Source: Anisus vortex (taxonomy: Eukaryota > Mollusca > Gastropoda > Planorbidae). From it: a DNA stretch of 64,000 nt. The stretch spans positions 17,490,181-17,554,180 of the forward strand of contig OX421500.1 of the NCBI GenBank assembly GCA_949126835.1. Reading direction: 5' to 3'. Shown one piece after another: positions 44,714 to 55,106 of this stretch. The translations under genes and the position numbers were made by a program. Within the stretch, counting starts at the first letter, position 1. Every line of letters begins with the position of its first letter. The notes under the pieces are model-generated. The model searched no databases, was not told the origin of the DNA, and saw only the letters and a program-made list of their open reading frames with translations.

Positions 44714-46986
44714 GCTGGAGTTCTGTTCCGCTTGGGCTTCTCTGGACTCTGCTTTCTTCTGCTGCTTTCTTGTTTCATTTTCATGCCCCTAGTGACGGCA
44801 CAAGTGGGGTGTGCAGTGTTACTTTTGCCCACACCGATGTCACTGGACGAGTTGGGGTCTTGTACCTTTGCTGAGCCTAAGGATGATACGACTGAATCTT
44901 TCTTTATGCTATTCAATATCACCTTACCTCCAGCTAGGTCATTTCCAATGAGGAGTGCTATACCGTCAATTGGAAGGGCTGGCTGTACTCCGACAACCAC
45001 AGTACCAGATATCAGTTCCGTTTCTAGCTGTATCGTGTGTAGTGGCACGCTTGTCTCGCCCATCTCCACACCTCTCAGGAGTACTTTTCTACCTGTGAAT
45101 GAATCACTGGAAAGTGGTAATATACCTTCTAGAAGAAGCGACTGGGATGCACCCGTGTCTCTCAACATTAGAACTTTTCTCCGACAGCTTCCATCTCCTG
45201 GCATGGATACATAGCCTTCATGGATGAACGGTCTGAATTCTCTCAGAGTGTTGTTCTCTGGTGGACATTTACTGGTCTGTTCTGCCTTAATCTTTGAACA
45301 ACCATCATCTAGCTTGTTTTTCTGTGGACTTAGGTTAGAGTTTGTAAATATAGTTGATGTAAGTTTACAATCATTCTCATTATTACGTTTTACAGTTTTA
45401 TGCACTAACTCGACCTTTTCTTTGGCTTCACCACCGGATCTCTTGTCTCTTATGTGGTTTGCCCTCGTGCGTCGCTTGGGCTTACGTGACCCATCAGCAC
45501 ATGAGTGAGGAGAACTCTCTCTCACTACCTGACTACCTTTCCTATGATCTTCCTTCTGTTTGGCTTTGCAGATTGGAATAGACCCATCTTTCGTTGTCAC
45601 ACAATTAGCTTTTAGCTTGATGTTAGAGGTTTCGTCATTTCCTCTTAAATTTTGTCTTCCGCTTTTTGCCTTCCTATTGCCATTTGCTTCACATACTGGT
45701 TTGGGTGTAAATATGTCCTCTCTACTTAGAGTAACACAAGTAGCTGCAAATACCTGTTTTGGTTTTGCTGGCTTCCCATTCAGTACAAAACAGTTCTGTT
45801 TAGTATGTCCCTCTTTCTTGCAGTGGGCACATACAAGTTTCATAGGTTTCACATTTCTATCGTTTGCATTATTTACAGTCCTAAAGTTATTGGAGTTGTC
45901 CGTTTTATTACGCCTGTCAGAGTTAAATCTCTGGTTATTGAATTGCTCTGGTTTATTTCTGGATTGTTGTGATTGTTGTGAGTTTTCTCGGAGATCTCTT
46001 GTAGGATATGGATGTAAAAGTACAAAGTCATCCGCCAATCTGGCTGCTTCTGTAGCCTTAGCCACCTCCCTGTCTGCAATGTGCAGCTTAATATCAGTTC
46101 TTGTGCAGTTTAGAAACTCTTCAAACAAAATAACCTCTTTGAATTCTTCGTAGTTATTATTTACTCTCCTGGAGCGTAGCCACCTGTCCAGATATTTTTC
46201 CTTTTGCCTAAGAAAATCTGCATAGGTCTGTTGACTACTTTTTCTTAGTTCTCTAAACTCTCTTCGGTATTTTTCTGGTCTACCTTCATAGACACGTAAG
46301 ACCTTTTGTTTAATACACTCATAGTCATTGCTTTCTTGTTCACTCAGTGCCAAAACAACGTCCTTTTCCCTTCCTTCAGTTAATGCCGATCTAAGAATTA
46401 ATGCCATTTTATCCTTTGGAAATTCATAGTCTTTAGCATTTTTTTCCAGCAATAAAAAAAAATCTTCCGGGTCGAGGGTAGAAAATTTTGGAACATATTG
46501 CAAATACTTGGCCAGCTCAATGTTTGAGATTTCTTTATTTGGCGGGCGAGCATTAAGTGTTCTGCCCTCAAGTTCCATTCTAGCCATTTCGATTCTTTCT
46601 CTTTGTTGCATTTCCGTTCTAGCTAATTCAATTTTAGCCAATTCTATTTCTTTTTGCTGAGCAGCTAATCTTTCTTGCTTAGCAGCCTCAATTTTTGCTA
46701 GTTCTATTTGTAATCTTAATTGCTCATTCAGTTGCAATGCATGATCATTTTCTTCATCCACACGTACATTTTCATTGTCATTCTCGCTCAATATCTGATC
46801 AGTTTCAACATCATCAACTATTAGTTGGTTGTTATCTGCTAGGCACTCCCTGATCTGCTGTTGTAATTTAGTACGAGTAGGGGTAACCTGCGTAACAGTT
46901 ATCTGTAGGCCATGAGCCAATTCTTTGAGTTGAGTCAGCGTTAGCCTATCTAACTCATCAGTAGTAAACATTCTATTAGCATCCAT
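44593..46986 (-). CDS. Gag-protease polyprotein of the Gmr1-like element
   Basis: 797 codons from ATG 46984-46986. An N-terminal region is followed by a coiled coil (residues about 85-140, repeated I-E-L-A-K-I-E). The capsid at about 155-328 ends in a SCAN-like block (YRREFRELRKSSQQTYADFL, FLNCTRTDIKLHIADREVAK, ARLADDFVLLH). A CCHC zinc knuckle follows: C386-x2-C389-x4-H394-x4-C399. The aspartic protease has its active site at D610 (LMLRDTGASQSLLL) and a later LLIGNDLAGG flap-like segment. The C-terminal tail includes VTRGMK, then a stop 12 bases past a CAAAAAG run. No lesions are visible, so structural proteins may still be made. Antisense open frames across this region are shadows. Confidence 0.92.
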   Translation of the reverse strand: MDANRMFTTDELDRLTLTQLKELAHGLQITVTQVTPTRTKLQQQIRECLADNNQLIVDDVETDQILSENDNENVRVDEENDHALQLNEQLRLQIELAKIEAAKQERLAAQQKEIELAKIELARTEMQQRERIEMARMELEGRTLNARPPNKEISNIELAKYLQYVPKFSTLDPEDFFLLLEKNAKDYEFPKDKMALILRSALTEGREKDVVLALSEQESNDYECIKQKVLRVYEGRPEKYRREFRELRKSSQQTYADFLRQKEKYLDRWLRSRRVNNNYEEFKEVILFEEFLNCTRTDIKLHIADREVAKATEAARLADDFVLLHPYPTRDLRENSQQSQQSRNKPEQFNNQRFNSDRRNKTDNSNNFRTVNNANDRNVKPMKLVCAHCKKEGHTKQNCFVLNGKPAKPKQVFAATCVTLSREDIFTPKPVCEANGNRKAKSGRQNLRGNDETSNIKLKANCVTTKDGSIPICKAKQKEDHRKGSQVVRESSPHSCADGSRKPKRRTRANHIRDKRSGGEAKEKVELVHKTVKRNNENDCKLTSTIFTNSNLSPQKNKLDDGCSKIKAEQTSKCPPENNTLREFRPFIHEGYVSMPGDGSCRRKVLMLRDTGASQSLLLEGILPLSSDSFTGRKVLLRGVEMGETSVPLHTIQLETELISGTVVVGVQPALPIDGIALLIGNDLAGGKVILNSIKKDSVVSSLGSAKVQDPNSSSDIGVGKSNTAHPTCAVTRGMKMKQESSRRKQSPEKPKRNRTPACESQILARLSSPTYSTAPPLRRISTCLLDINSSRNKKTT
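44602..44608 (-). promoter_or_regulatory. Candidate -1 frameshift site between gag and integrase
   Basis: On the minus strand the gag frame reads AAC AAA AAG ACG ACG TGA. A -1 slip on CAAAAAG moves ribosomes to CAA AAA GAC GAC GTG, the open integrase frame. The heptamer is close to, but not exactly, the classical X-XXY-YYZ pattern, and I did not identify a downstream pseudoknot. Confidence 0.45.
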
Positions 46987-47621
46987 TGTGCTTGATCAAT
47001 TAGAAATGTTACTTAAAAAAGAAATTAAGATCCAATTTACGTGTGTTAGAATGTCCAAATTCACTACACAACACAGTCCTAAATATTAGACAATAGTTTG
47101 AGTTAAAACTTATTTCAGGAATATACTTGAGTACGAATGCTGAAAAACATTGTAACGGTAGTATGATGAAATCCTCGTGATTGCAGAACGATAATTTGTA
47201 AATAAAATAGACTCTGATGCAACATGTAAATAAAATCTTCCAGCTGAATATTCGATTGTAGCAGTGACAGTGATGAGTTGTAAAACTATAGTCTTGAAAA
47301 ATTATCCTCGTAGTTGTGTAAAGCAACTTGTGTAAAAATATTTAGCTCGACGAAGCCCCCTTCAATGTATAGTAGATAGAGTATCTCCTTCTTCACAAAC
47401 AATAAACTTCTCCGTGGCGATTCCTCAGTATTAACAATGATTCATTATTGAAGTGCTTGTAAAAATTTGCGCGGCAGACATCGTTAAATTGTTGTGACGT
47501 GTCGCCTTGATTTTTCCAATAATAATCTTTCTACTTGAAAAAATTATAAAACGTTATTACCTTGAGTATTTGAATATAATATACTTCCAGACGTTAGACC
47601 TCTTGTAATGCTGATAAACTA
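46987..47621 (-). other. 5' leader of the LTR element
   Basis: About 635 bases between the primer-binding site and the gag ATG. It has no conserved reading frame and presumably contains packaging signals, which I cannot recognise. Confidence 0.5.
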
Positions 47622-47639
47622 TTTGCCGGACCGAGACCA
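47622..47639 (-). other. Putative primer-binding site
   Basis: Two bases inside the 5' LTR the minus strand reads TGGTCTCGGTCCGGCAAA. A TGG start immediately inside the LTR is the expected complement of a tRNA CCA end. I could not match the remaining bases to a particular tRNA. Confidence 0.55.
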
Positions 47640-47859
47640 CATGTTAAATTGTAGCTTTCACTCCAATTCTTTTGGCGGTTGACTAGGGTTTGATTTTTTT
47701 AGGCCAGCGGGAACTCACTTCGTTCTGAGAGTGATAAACAGTCTGCAGCAATTTTTCCAAGTTTGGTTAACCTTGTCCTGATACTATTCAATTGTTCTCA
47801 ATAGTAATATGAATTCAGAAACCAACTCCTTGACTGTTTAATTTAATAAATGAAGAAAC

Positions 47860-47865
47860 TTTATT
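47860..47865 (-). terminator. Polyadenylation signal in the LTR
   Basis: AATAAA on the minus strand, 131 bases downstream of the TATA box, repeated at 40437-40442 in the 3' LTR where it would end the genomic transcript. Confidence 0.6.
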
Positions 47866-47988
47866 ATAACTTGCAAATCAAACGATGTTAGTGAAACAAA
47901 TGTACAATGCGAAAATGGATAAGCAAGGCATAGTGTCTACTGTCGATGGTGCCTAGCGGAAAGAGAGAGAAGTAGTCCGCGTCTCGGT

Positions 47989-47996
47989 CTTTTATA
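47989..47996 (-). promoter_or_regulatory. TATA box in the 5' LTR
   Basis: TATAAAAG on the minus strand, followed by a GC-richer, CT-rich stretch (CTTCTCTCTCTTTCCGC) suited to a transcription start. The same sequence is present in the 3' LTR. Confidence 0.65.
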
Positions 47997-48341
47997 GTAC
48001 CCAAGAAGCCCGCGAAATTGAATATCCCTCCGCGTTAGCTCTAACTGGTTTACGCTGGTTTCAAGAGTGATGCGTTTATAGCCTAATTAGATTTTAGTCA
48101 ACTAAGAAGAATAAACAGTCGTGTCCCGACAATTAAAGTATTTTAAAATATAAACTATATATATAAATAATAAAAGGGTGTTTTAAACTATGTACTGTAA
48201 CCTAACAATATGTTTATTTATGTCTGCTTTTATTAAACACATCTACTTGTGGCAAAATATAAATTCCTACCGTAGTTATTGTTCTTGGACCAAGACGTCC
48301 TTAGCGGAGGTAAAAATGTACATATCATTTATATTTAAAAA

Positions 48342-48552
48342 AAGGCGTCCGAGTGGCTGATTCAGCTGATCGTACCGAAATTTCTGGTTTCGAATCGTTC
48401 TCAAAGCTATTTGTTTTTTTTTTACCGTTACTGGAGTGTGTTAATTAATGTACTCAGTTCTAAAGGGTACCTAACAATAGTTTGGGGCGAAATAAGTTTG
48501 TTGGTTGTACAATCCACTAGCATGAACTGCCCAAGACAACTAACTGACGGAA
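48342..48552 (+). mobile_element. tRNA-derived SINE, plus orientation, diverged
   Basis: The head GCGTCCGAGTGGCTGATTCAG with a B-box-like GGTTTCGAATCG is followed by GTACTCAGTTCTAAAGGGTA CC and ATAGTTTGGGG, matching the body plan of family A (CTCAGCTCT..GGGTACC..TAGTTGGGG). It inserted just outside the LTR element. Confidence 0.55.
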
Positions 48553-49128
48553 GTTTATGAATTAATTAGGCGATTACTTGACTTTGTTTTTTTTTTCTTT
48601 TACTAAGTAAATACACATTGTGTTTTCAGAAGTGCCGCTTCGTGAAATTAAAATATACCAGTAATTTCTGTTGAAAGAAACTTCAATAAATACCTGCAGA
48701 GTCTAGATAATACTCTCCAAACATTGCCCAGTATCATTTTCTTAATGCCTCAAAGATTCCTATGTTTGACTTTGTTTCTATGTCTAGTATTGATTTAGAA
48801 ACTAAAGAGTATGTCCAATAAATATTGAAGAAAATCACTTGGAAAGAGAAGTATATTTTCCCCTGAATGATAAAAAATATATAAATCATATCATTTTAAA
48901 TACAAGCTGAAAAGTCGCAATAATTCCAATAAAATTAAAATAAAAACTGCTGAAGATAGAGAAGCACGTCAGTGTTTTGTTCCTGTATCGCATGTTAAGA
49001 AAATATGAGGGGAAAAAAATAGAGGGGGGAGAATTAAATTTAGCTTAAACTGCAAAACTGATCTCATTGTTTTGTAATGATTTTTTTGTTTTAATTTATA
49101 TTCTGTATCTCTATAATTCAGCTTATAT

Positions 49129-50502
49129 TTATATCAAAGAGTTTAGATTTTGGTCCAGTAACTCTTCAAAAAACTCGGTTCTGGAATTACTTATAACATG
49201 ATGTAAGATAAACTCCATCTTATTATATTCCCAGTTGAGGTTCTAAAAGAAATATTATTCACATGATACATTATTAATATTATGCATTGACTTCTTTAGA
49301 ACAAAAAAAGAATACGCCTACTGAAAACAATTTTAATTTAGGCTAAGTAAATTTACCGTGCGTAGATCCTCATCTGTTACACTCAGAGCCATCCGTAAAT
49401 AAATGCATCGTTTTCTTTATGCTCAAGTTTATAGCCCTCCACTAATGCTGTATAGAGTTTAAATATGTATTTTTTTAACTGCCATAAAAACAGATACATT
49501 TTTATATGTTATACATATTGAATAGTGTATATTCAAAACATCTAGAATTAATGTTAAAATATATATCTAACCGTTGTATATCAGTCTGTTAAGGAACTCT
49601 GAATTGCAGGCGTCATCAAAAGTTAGACAGTTTGTGCCGGTTGCGCTGTAAAATATAACTATATAACAGCAGATGTGTTAAATAATAAGCTGCTTAGCAC
49701 TTGATGAAATTGTAATTATTTTTTTAGTGCTTCTTTCAAAAGTGCATTAAATTGTATCATGCTTTAACTTGAAACAATTATTTATTACAGGTGTTAAAAG
49801 ATGTCAACCATATGTGGTTACTGCCTCAATTACAAAAACTAAATTTTATAAAATAGACATTTATAAATAAATAATATAAGTGTGTAACATTTAACGGAAC
49901 GAAATTGTACACTTATAATGTTGTTTTTTTCACTGCTGCTACAAATGTATATTGTAATTTTATTTACCTCCCTTGTTATTTCATCTGAAAAGAAATTATT
50001 AAAAAGAAAACAACTAAAAAAAGAAATTAATATAAAAGGAAACGTTTTAGTAGAAACATGTTTTGAGATTATAAAAAAAAGATCAGTATTATTCAAAACA
50101 TGTACTTTTATCTTGTAATGAAATAGCTTATTTTTTTGTTCAACATTACTTTACCGTTATATTAAGTTTAACCAAATTAGTCTTGGTTTCAGATGAATCA
50201 GGCCAAGCTTCACGTCTTTGTTCTTCTCTTTTTTCTTCAGGGAAACATATGTTGATTGCGTAGATTCCATCTTATAAAACATAAAATGTAATAAATACAG
50301 CTTTATTATACAGTGTAAATATATATGTACCAAATAATTATATTATGTAATATAGGCATTTACACATTTTTGTTGCACATAATTTACCTTTATCCTTCTG
50401 AAGCTGAAGATCACAATCATCTTGTGTAAGAAACAACTGACTATAATATGAATATAGTAGAGAGTTTTTGTCGTGTCTTCCATTTTCATCCAGTAAAACG
50501 TG
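49129..50502 (-). pseudogene. TRPM-like gene fragment, frameshifted
   Basis: Five splice-bounded segments on the minus strand: 50502-50388, 50270-50155, 49645-49572, 49447-49357 and 49242-49129. The first reads HVLLDENGRHDKNSLLYSYY, resembling the end of the TRPM LSDAT/SLOG domain. The last two read YLRMALSVTDEDLRT and NKMEFILHHVISNSRTEFFE then ELLDQNL, matching the TRPM linker with ankyrin-like helices. Lesions: in 49447-49357 the frame must change after DAFIY (net loss of about four bases), and the last segment runs into TAA at 49129-49131 without a donor. The phase between 50155 and 49645 also fails, so an exon is missing. It is either a broken paralogue or the upstream part of the gene at 0.4-28.9 kb. 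Confidence 0.6.
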
Positions 50503-53070
50503 CTACCATCGACCTAGAAAACATAAAGTACAATTAAAATAATACAATTTGATGTAGTCAGTCCAAGCTTTATCAACAAAACACGAGTGCGTACCCAACT
50601 AGTGTATATTATTATATATTAATGTTGAGACAATATTTAGGCTAATACTGATTTATTACTCCACCTGCGGTGATTAAATTGCATTGAAAAATCATTTAAT
50701 TTTTCCTAAAGTCATAACGTTTTTAATCAACCTTCTCGTTTTTTGTTTACGGCTTTTCGAGCATATAATAGGTAGTTTCTAAAGTAATCAATAATCTTGA
50801 TAACTTATTTTTTTCTCTTATATCAAAATGTTTGACAAGACAAACTACACGTTTGTTTACGTCGAATAATAGTATATAATATAATTTAAAATCCTGAGAG
50901 TCTAGCAAAAGAAGTTTTACAGTACGGTCACTTGACTAGAATGGAATTAATAACCATAGTAATGAAAGTAGTCAGGGATAAATGGTCAAGAAGTCTCTGT
51001 CTTTCCCTGTGTGTGGTGGACAACGTGAATGTTCTCACTCCAACATAAAAGGTGACACTGAATTCAATACATTTAAAATATATGTAAAAGAGAACAGTGA
51101 TATTGTGAGTTTATTATTAGTCTTCATTTTATATTGTGAATATATGAAATGTTTAAACATACATCAATCAAGAATTCGAAATAAAAGAGGGTTAACTTCA
51201 AGAAATTAACGTTTTATAAATACCTTAATCACTTGGGAAAAAGAATAGGTTTATAACAAACAAACAAGAAACAATTGACAAAACGTTACGAAGCATAAAC
51301 AGTAATTTACACATTGTATAATAATTTTATTAAGGTTTATCAGAGAAAATCTAGGAATAAATTAAACGTTATTTTAATCAAACCTTCTATAAATTAAACG
51401 TGTTTATTCTAATACTATTTGTGATCATTGGCGATTGGGATTCAAAATGCAACGAGCCTTATGAACAAGACAACAGAATAAATATTTAAATTATTCTTTT
51501 AGCAGTCTACATACCCAATGTCGACTTTTGATTATCCCTTTCACATGTCTTTAATTGGACGCTTCAATACTTGTAAGAATAGACACACAATGTTATACGG
51601 TTTGTACCTAAAACCAATTACCTTTGTGTCCTGAAGTCTGTTTTTAAATTGTCTTTTATTGTCCCTATAGCAGTTCTCCTCGCTGACTAAGTTCACCCCA
51701 AAAGACGTCTGCTACTGCGTCGTTAAGCTCAAGCAATAAGCATTATATTGTTAAATAGAACAGTCACATTACATCAGAAGATATCAGAAAATAAATAATG
51801 AATAAGACAATCATTACATTGTGTGTACCGTACCCTATATATCGTTTGTCGTGTTGTTTATTGTAAAATTAGCAAAACTTTGGGCAAAACTCAATAATCA
51901 AATTCAGAGAGTAGTATTTGGTTGTTTATTTTGAGCGCTGTTGCATGGCATCTTTTGACGTTTATATTTATGCTAAGAGAAACATATTTTTGTTCCTTAA
52001 GGAAATTATTTTAAAGTAGCAAAATTTAAAACACATTTTTAAGTGTAAATTTTCGTCGAAAAAATTAACAAATAACATGAAATAGGTCTTTTTAGAAATA
52101 TTTAAAATCATTTTGACGTTAAAATACAAAATGCCACAATTTTTACTCAGGAACAAGAACGTAAAAAAAAAACTACTAAACACTGTATATAAACGTAAAA
52201 TTTACCCTGGTATACTGAGGTAAAAAATATTTTGTATTTTCATTAAAGCAATGTTAATTGCTTACTATATCAGTATCTTATTATTTTTGTCAACTGCTTC
52301 CAAAAAGCTGCACACAAATCTCTGTAAATTCTGTGTTTTCAGATCGGATGGTGGCAAATCAACCTTAATGACTATCTGTAGATTTGATATTAAAAAATAA
52401 AATTCTTGAACACCTAGTATAAATCTTAAAATCAACGAACCATTGTACACATTATTCAAATAAGGAGTACACATATAACTAAAGCAAAAAATTATATGGT
52501 TTAGATTTTTAAGAAGCGCACTAGTTCTAATGTTGTTTATATAAACTTTGCTGTTTTCTTTTTTTTTTATGTGTGTAGAAATTATTACAAAAGCACTTTA
52601 ATAGTATCCTTATAGTATCAAATATATTTAAGAAAAACTAGTTTAAACTAAGTGTCAACAATGTTCTACTTATAAGCTAATCATCAAGACAAAAGTTTTT
52701 CTTTGCTTATACATGTTTTCCTTTCAAAACCTTGACATATTTAGGGTTGAATTAAAATAACAAGTTAACATGTTTGAAAGTCTTAGCATATTTCTTGCCT
52801 GGACGATCAGCTACTTTTTTTGTTTTAACCATAATAATCATAATATAGTGACTGAAACATTTTCTTTTTATTAGATTATGTAAAACGTTTTCAAAGAAAA
52901 TGATTTTAAATGTTTGTATTTTGTCTTTTTAAATCATAAGCTTATAACTTAACACTTAACTATTTGATTAATGTCAAATGTCTAATAAGTAAATTAATCT
53001 GTAATCTTTTATTTCTTTTTAAATTTGGAATCTCAATGCAATCAGTAAAAAAAAAAAAATTACCGGAAGC

Positions 53071-53119
<49 letters not shown>

Positions 53120-53581
53120 TCAACAGTAGGTATTACTAAAACCACGAACAGCTTACTTCAGTTGACATAATATCACTTTTATGGAATTTTTCTTTTTACT
53201 AAGCTGTGACTAGTGATGACCGAGAAGTTAGTTATATTGCATTTAATTATCAATATGTCTATTAGCGTGAAATTACAAATGTGTAGGCCCATAATATTAC
53301 CACAGACCGCTGCTGCTCGGACACAGTGCTTCATAGCCTATACTTATACAATTAATAAAACTATTTGATCCAATTCGACAATTATGTAAATCAATCCATT
53401 TAAAACAAAGAACACAACATAAGTGCCATAACTCTAATGGTCGACCACAACAGTCGATTCACAAGGGACGTAATAAATAATGAGCTTGGAGGTGGGCCAT
53501 GGGAGTAAACTCCTACAGACCTGTTTAAGTCACAATGTTCCAAAACATCGTTTCCAATAATATGTTCAGTTAATGGGTTGC
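50503..53581. other. No supported gene
   Basis: AT-rich DNA. A splice-bounded open stretch near 51640-51700 on the minus strand (AIGTIKDNLKTDFRTQ) could be a further TRPM exon but is too short to judge. A 13-base A run precedes the poly-T tract at 53072. Confidence 0.4.
53072..53118 (+). repeat. 47-base poly-T tract
   Basis: An uninterrupted T run. It may be a retroposon tail on the minus strand, but no body is recognisable downstream in that sense. Length is likely unreliable in assembly. Confidence 0.8.
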
Positions 53582-53759
53582 TTAAAGGGTAAGTCATGTC
53601 TAAATAGTAACTTAGTTCCATATTAAAGCCTTTGAAATATCATTTTCAAATATACAAGTCTTTCTTTTGAGAGTGGACGATAAATGTGTTAATTTAATTA
53701 AATTACACTGCCAATTACGGAAACTGTCGACCACGGGCCGGAAACTCACGAACAGGAAG

Positions 53760-53767
53760 TGACGTCA
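53760..53767 (+). promoter_or_regulatory. CRE-type TGACGTCA, left arm
   Basis: A perfect palindromic cAMP-response/ATF octamer 51 bases upstream of the P2X7-like ATG, in a locally GC-richer segment (GGGCCGGAAACTCACGAACA). The position suits a promoter element. Confidence 0.5.
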
Positions 53768-53817
53768 CAAGTTTCCAAGATTTTTGTTTACAATCAAACG
53801 ACTATGCTATAATCGAC

Positions 53818-55106
53818 ATGGCTTCACGCGACGTAGAACCATACATGTATTACATGTTTGAACAATAAAAAAAAATCTATCAGACAACGAGGACGAAAGG
53901 AATTTTAACGCTGAATTCAGCATATATCAATCAATCGAGAAAAAATGGATCACGCATCGGGAATATTAAATGGTTAGTTGGCCTACTTGATAAGCCTCCT
54001 ACAGTCCTAGGTTAGGTCTATGCCATAGACTATGGCTATGCAGTTTCTAGACACTTTAGTAGTAATACTAATAGTAGGCTTAGCCTTAGCATCATAGCCT
54101 TAGGGTTTGACTTTACCAATTTTTTAGTTTCTGACTTACGTTAAAGATAGGCCTATGTAGGTAATCTTCAAACTACTCTACATAAAACGACTTATAAATT
54201 CACTTTTACTACCGGAACTTTTAAGCAATATGAATAGTATATGCTAGCTATTGGTAATTGCCTACTCTATTAATTACTATGACTGTGACTGTATGACTAC
54301 CCGGTATACTATAGGCTATAGACTATAGGAGGCTTACTTGTGCCATTTAGTTTAGAATGAATACGCTACTAAGTAGTTATTATGAATTGTGACGGACTAA
54401 TAATTATACTTGTAAAAAAAGCTACATATCGGTAAAGGTAGACTATTGACTATTGACATAGGAATACCGGCCGTAAAAGGCTTAAAAGGGGCTAGCTGTT
54501 TCCTGGTCCTCTTCTTAGGGTGTGATCAATCCTCTTATCTTTACCACCAGTGATTATTACCTATCTGTTCTATGTTTAAAGCTACTTTGGATTAATTTTA
54601 TTTGATCTTGATTATTAAAAGATTACATTGGCAACAGTTTTTAAATAAAATAATGAAAATTAGCCCAATTTATAGTTAGGCTATATAAGCTCAAGCTTGA
54701 AACAAAACAAAAGAACACTTTTTGCATTTCAACCTTTAATTGAATCAATTGCTCTATACAATAAAAAAAATATTTCATATACCGAAGAAGGGTTCTAAAA
54801 AATATAGTTGTAGGCCTATAATAATATGTGATTTATATAAAAATACATCAAATAGTGATATGTTTGTAAAAACAGCTGAATTATGAAAAGTATTGACTAA
54901 AACCTAAACAGTAATTATTCTTTATTTTTTTCAGGACAATGTGATACACAGCTTACAGTTACAGGAACTCAGTTTATTGGTGTTTTGGCATACTTGGTCA
55001 TGAAATTCACACACCGCTGCCTGCTTGTGCTTTAAACAAAATAATGTTGGCCTATCCAGAAGGCAGACTAACTGGTTTCAAATGGGCCGATATTGATAAA
55101 GAATAA
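53818..55106 (+). pseudogene. P2X7 C-terminal-domain-like protein, broken
   Basis: Exon 1 (53818-53972): ATG, MASRDVEPYMYYMFEQ, stop; after a shift NLSDNEDERNFNAEF; after another shift INQSRKNGSRIGNIKW, then a GTTAGT donor. Exon 2 starts after TTTTTTTCAG at 54934. In the phase carried over from exon 1 it reads, after one TGA (54942-54944), YTAYSYRNSVYWCFGILGHE then PLPACALNKIMLAYPEGRLT and GFKWADIDKE with stop at 55104-55106. The PY-x-(F/Y)-E start, acidic stretch, RIGN-x-x-W, AYR-x-x-VYW, LPAC and GF motifs are the framework of the cytosolic 'ballast' domain of P2X7 and its stand-alone invertebrate relatives. The central Cys-rich part is missing. The C-terminal 53 codons are intact. Confidence 0.72.
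53974..54933 (+). other. Intron of the P2X7-like gene, CTATAG-rich
   Basis: A 960-base intron. Its first 400 bases are dense in self-complementary words such as TAGGCCTA, CTATAG and CATAGACTATGGCTATG, like the segment at 57.9-58.3 kb in the other arm. No coding sequence. Confidence 0.5.

Larger units (their letters stand above)
40219..48207 (-). mobile_element. Gmr1-like Gypsy/Ty3 LTR retrotransposon, RT-deleted
   Basis: A 7989-base element on the minus strand bounded by LTRs of 566-567 bases with TGTTA..TAACA termini. A 4-bp ATAT duplication flanks it (40215-40218 and 48208-48211). Internal order in the sense direction is PBS, gag-protease, integrase in the -1 frame, an RNase H remnant, a 2.1-kb non-coding tail, then a polypurine tract. 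In ordinary Gypsy elements integrase follows RT-RNase H. Here it precedes RNase H, the order described for the Gmr1-like group, and the gag has the SCAN-like capsid associated with that group. RT and the start of RNase H are gone, so this copy is non-autonomous. Near-identical LTRs indicate a recent insertion. Confidence 0.88.
47642..48207 (-). repeat. 5' LTR of the Gmr1-like element
   Basis: 566 bases with TG..CA ends. Minus-strand TATAAAAG at 47989-47996 and AATAAA at 47860-47865, placed as a U3 promoter and an R-region poly-A signal should be. It differs from the 3' LTR only in the 12-base block at 48157-48168, about 40 bases inside the U3 end. Confidence 0.93.

Noticed and set aside
44732..46153. 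Long plus-strand open frames (44732-45214, 45224-45508, 45560-46153) opposite gag
   Set aside because: They are antisense shadows of the gag-protease frame. They lack any family motif and follow its codon structure.
52960..53170. Open frames with poly-Lys or poly-Phe
   Set aside because: Translation of the poly-T tract; no coding evidence.
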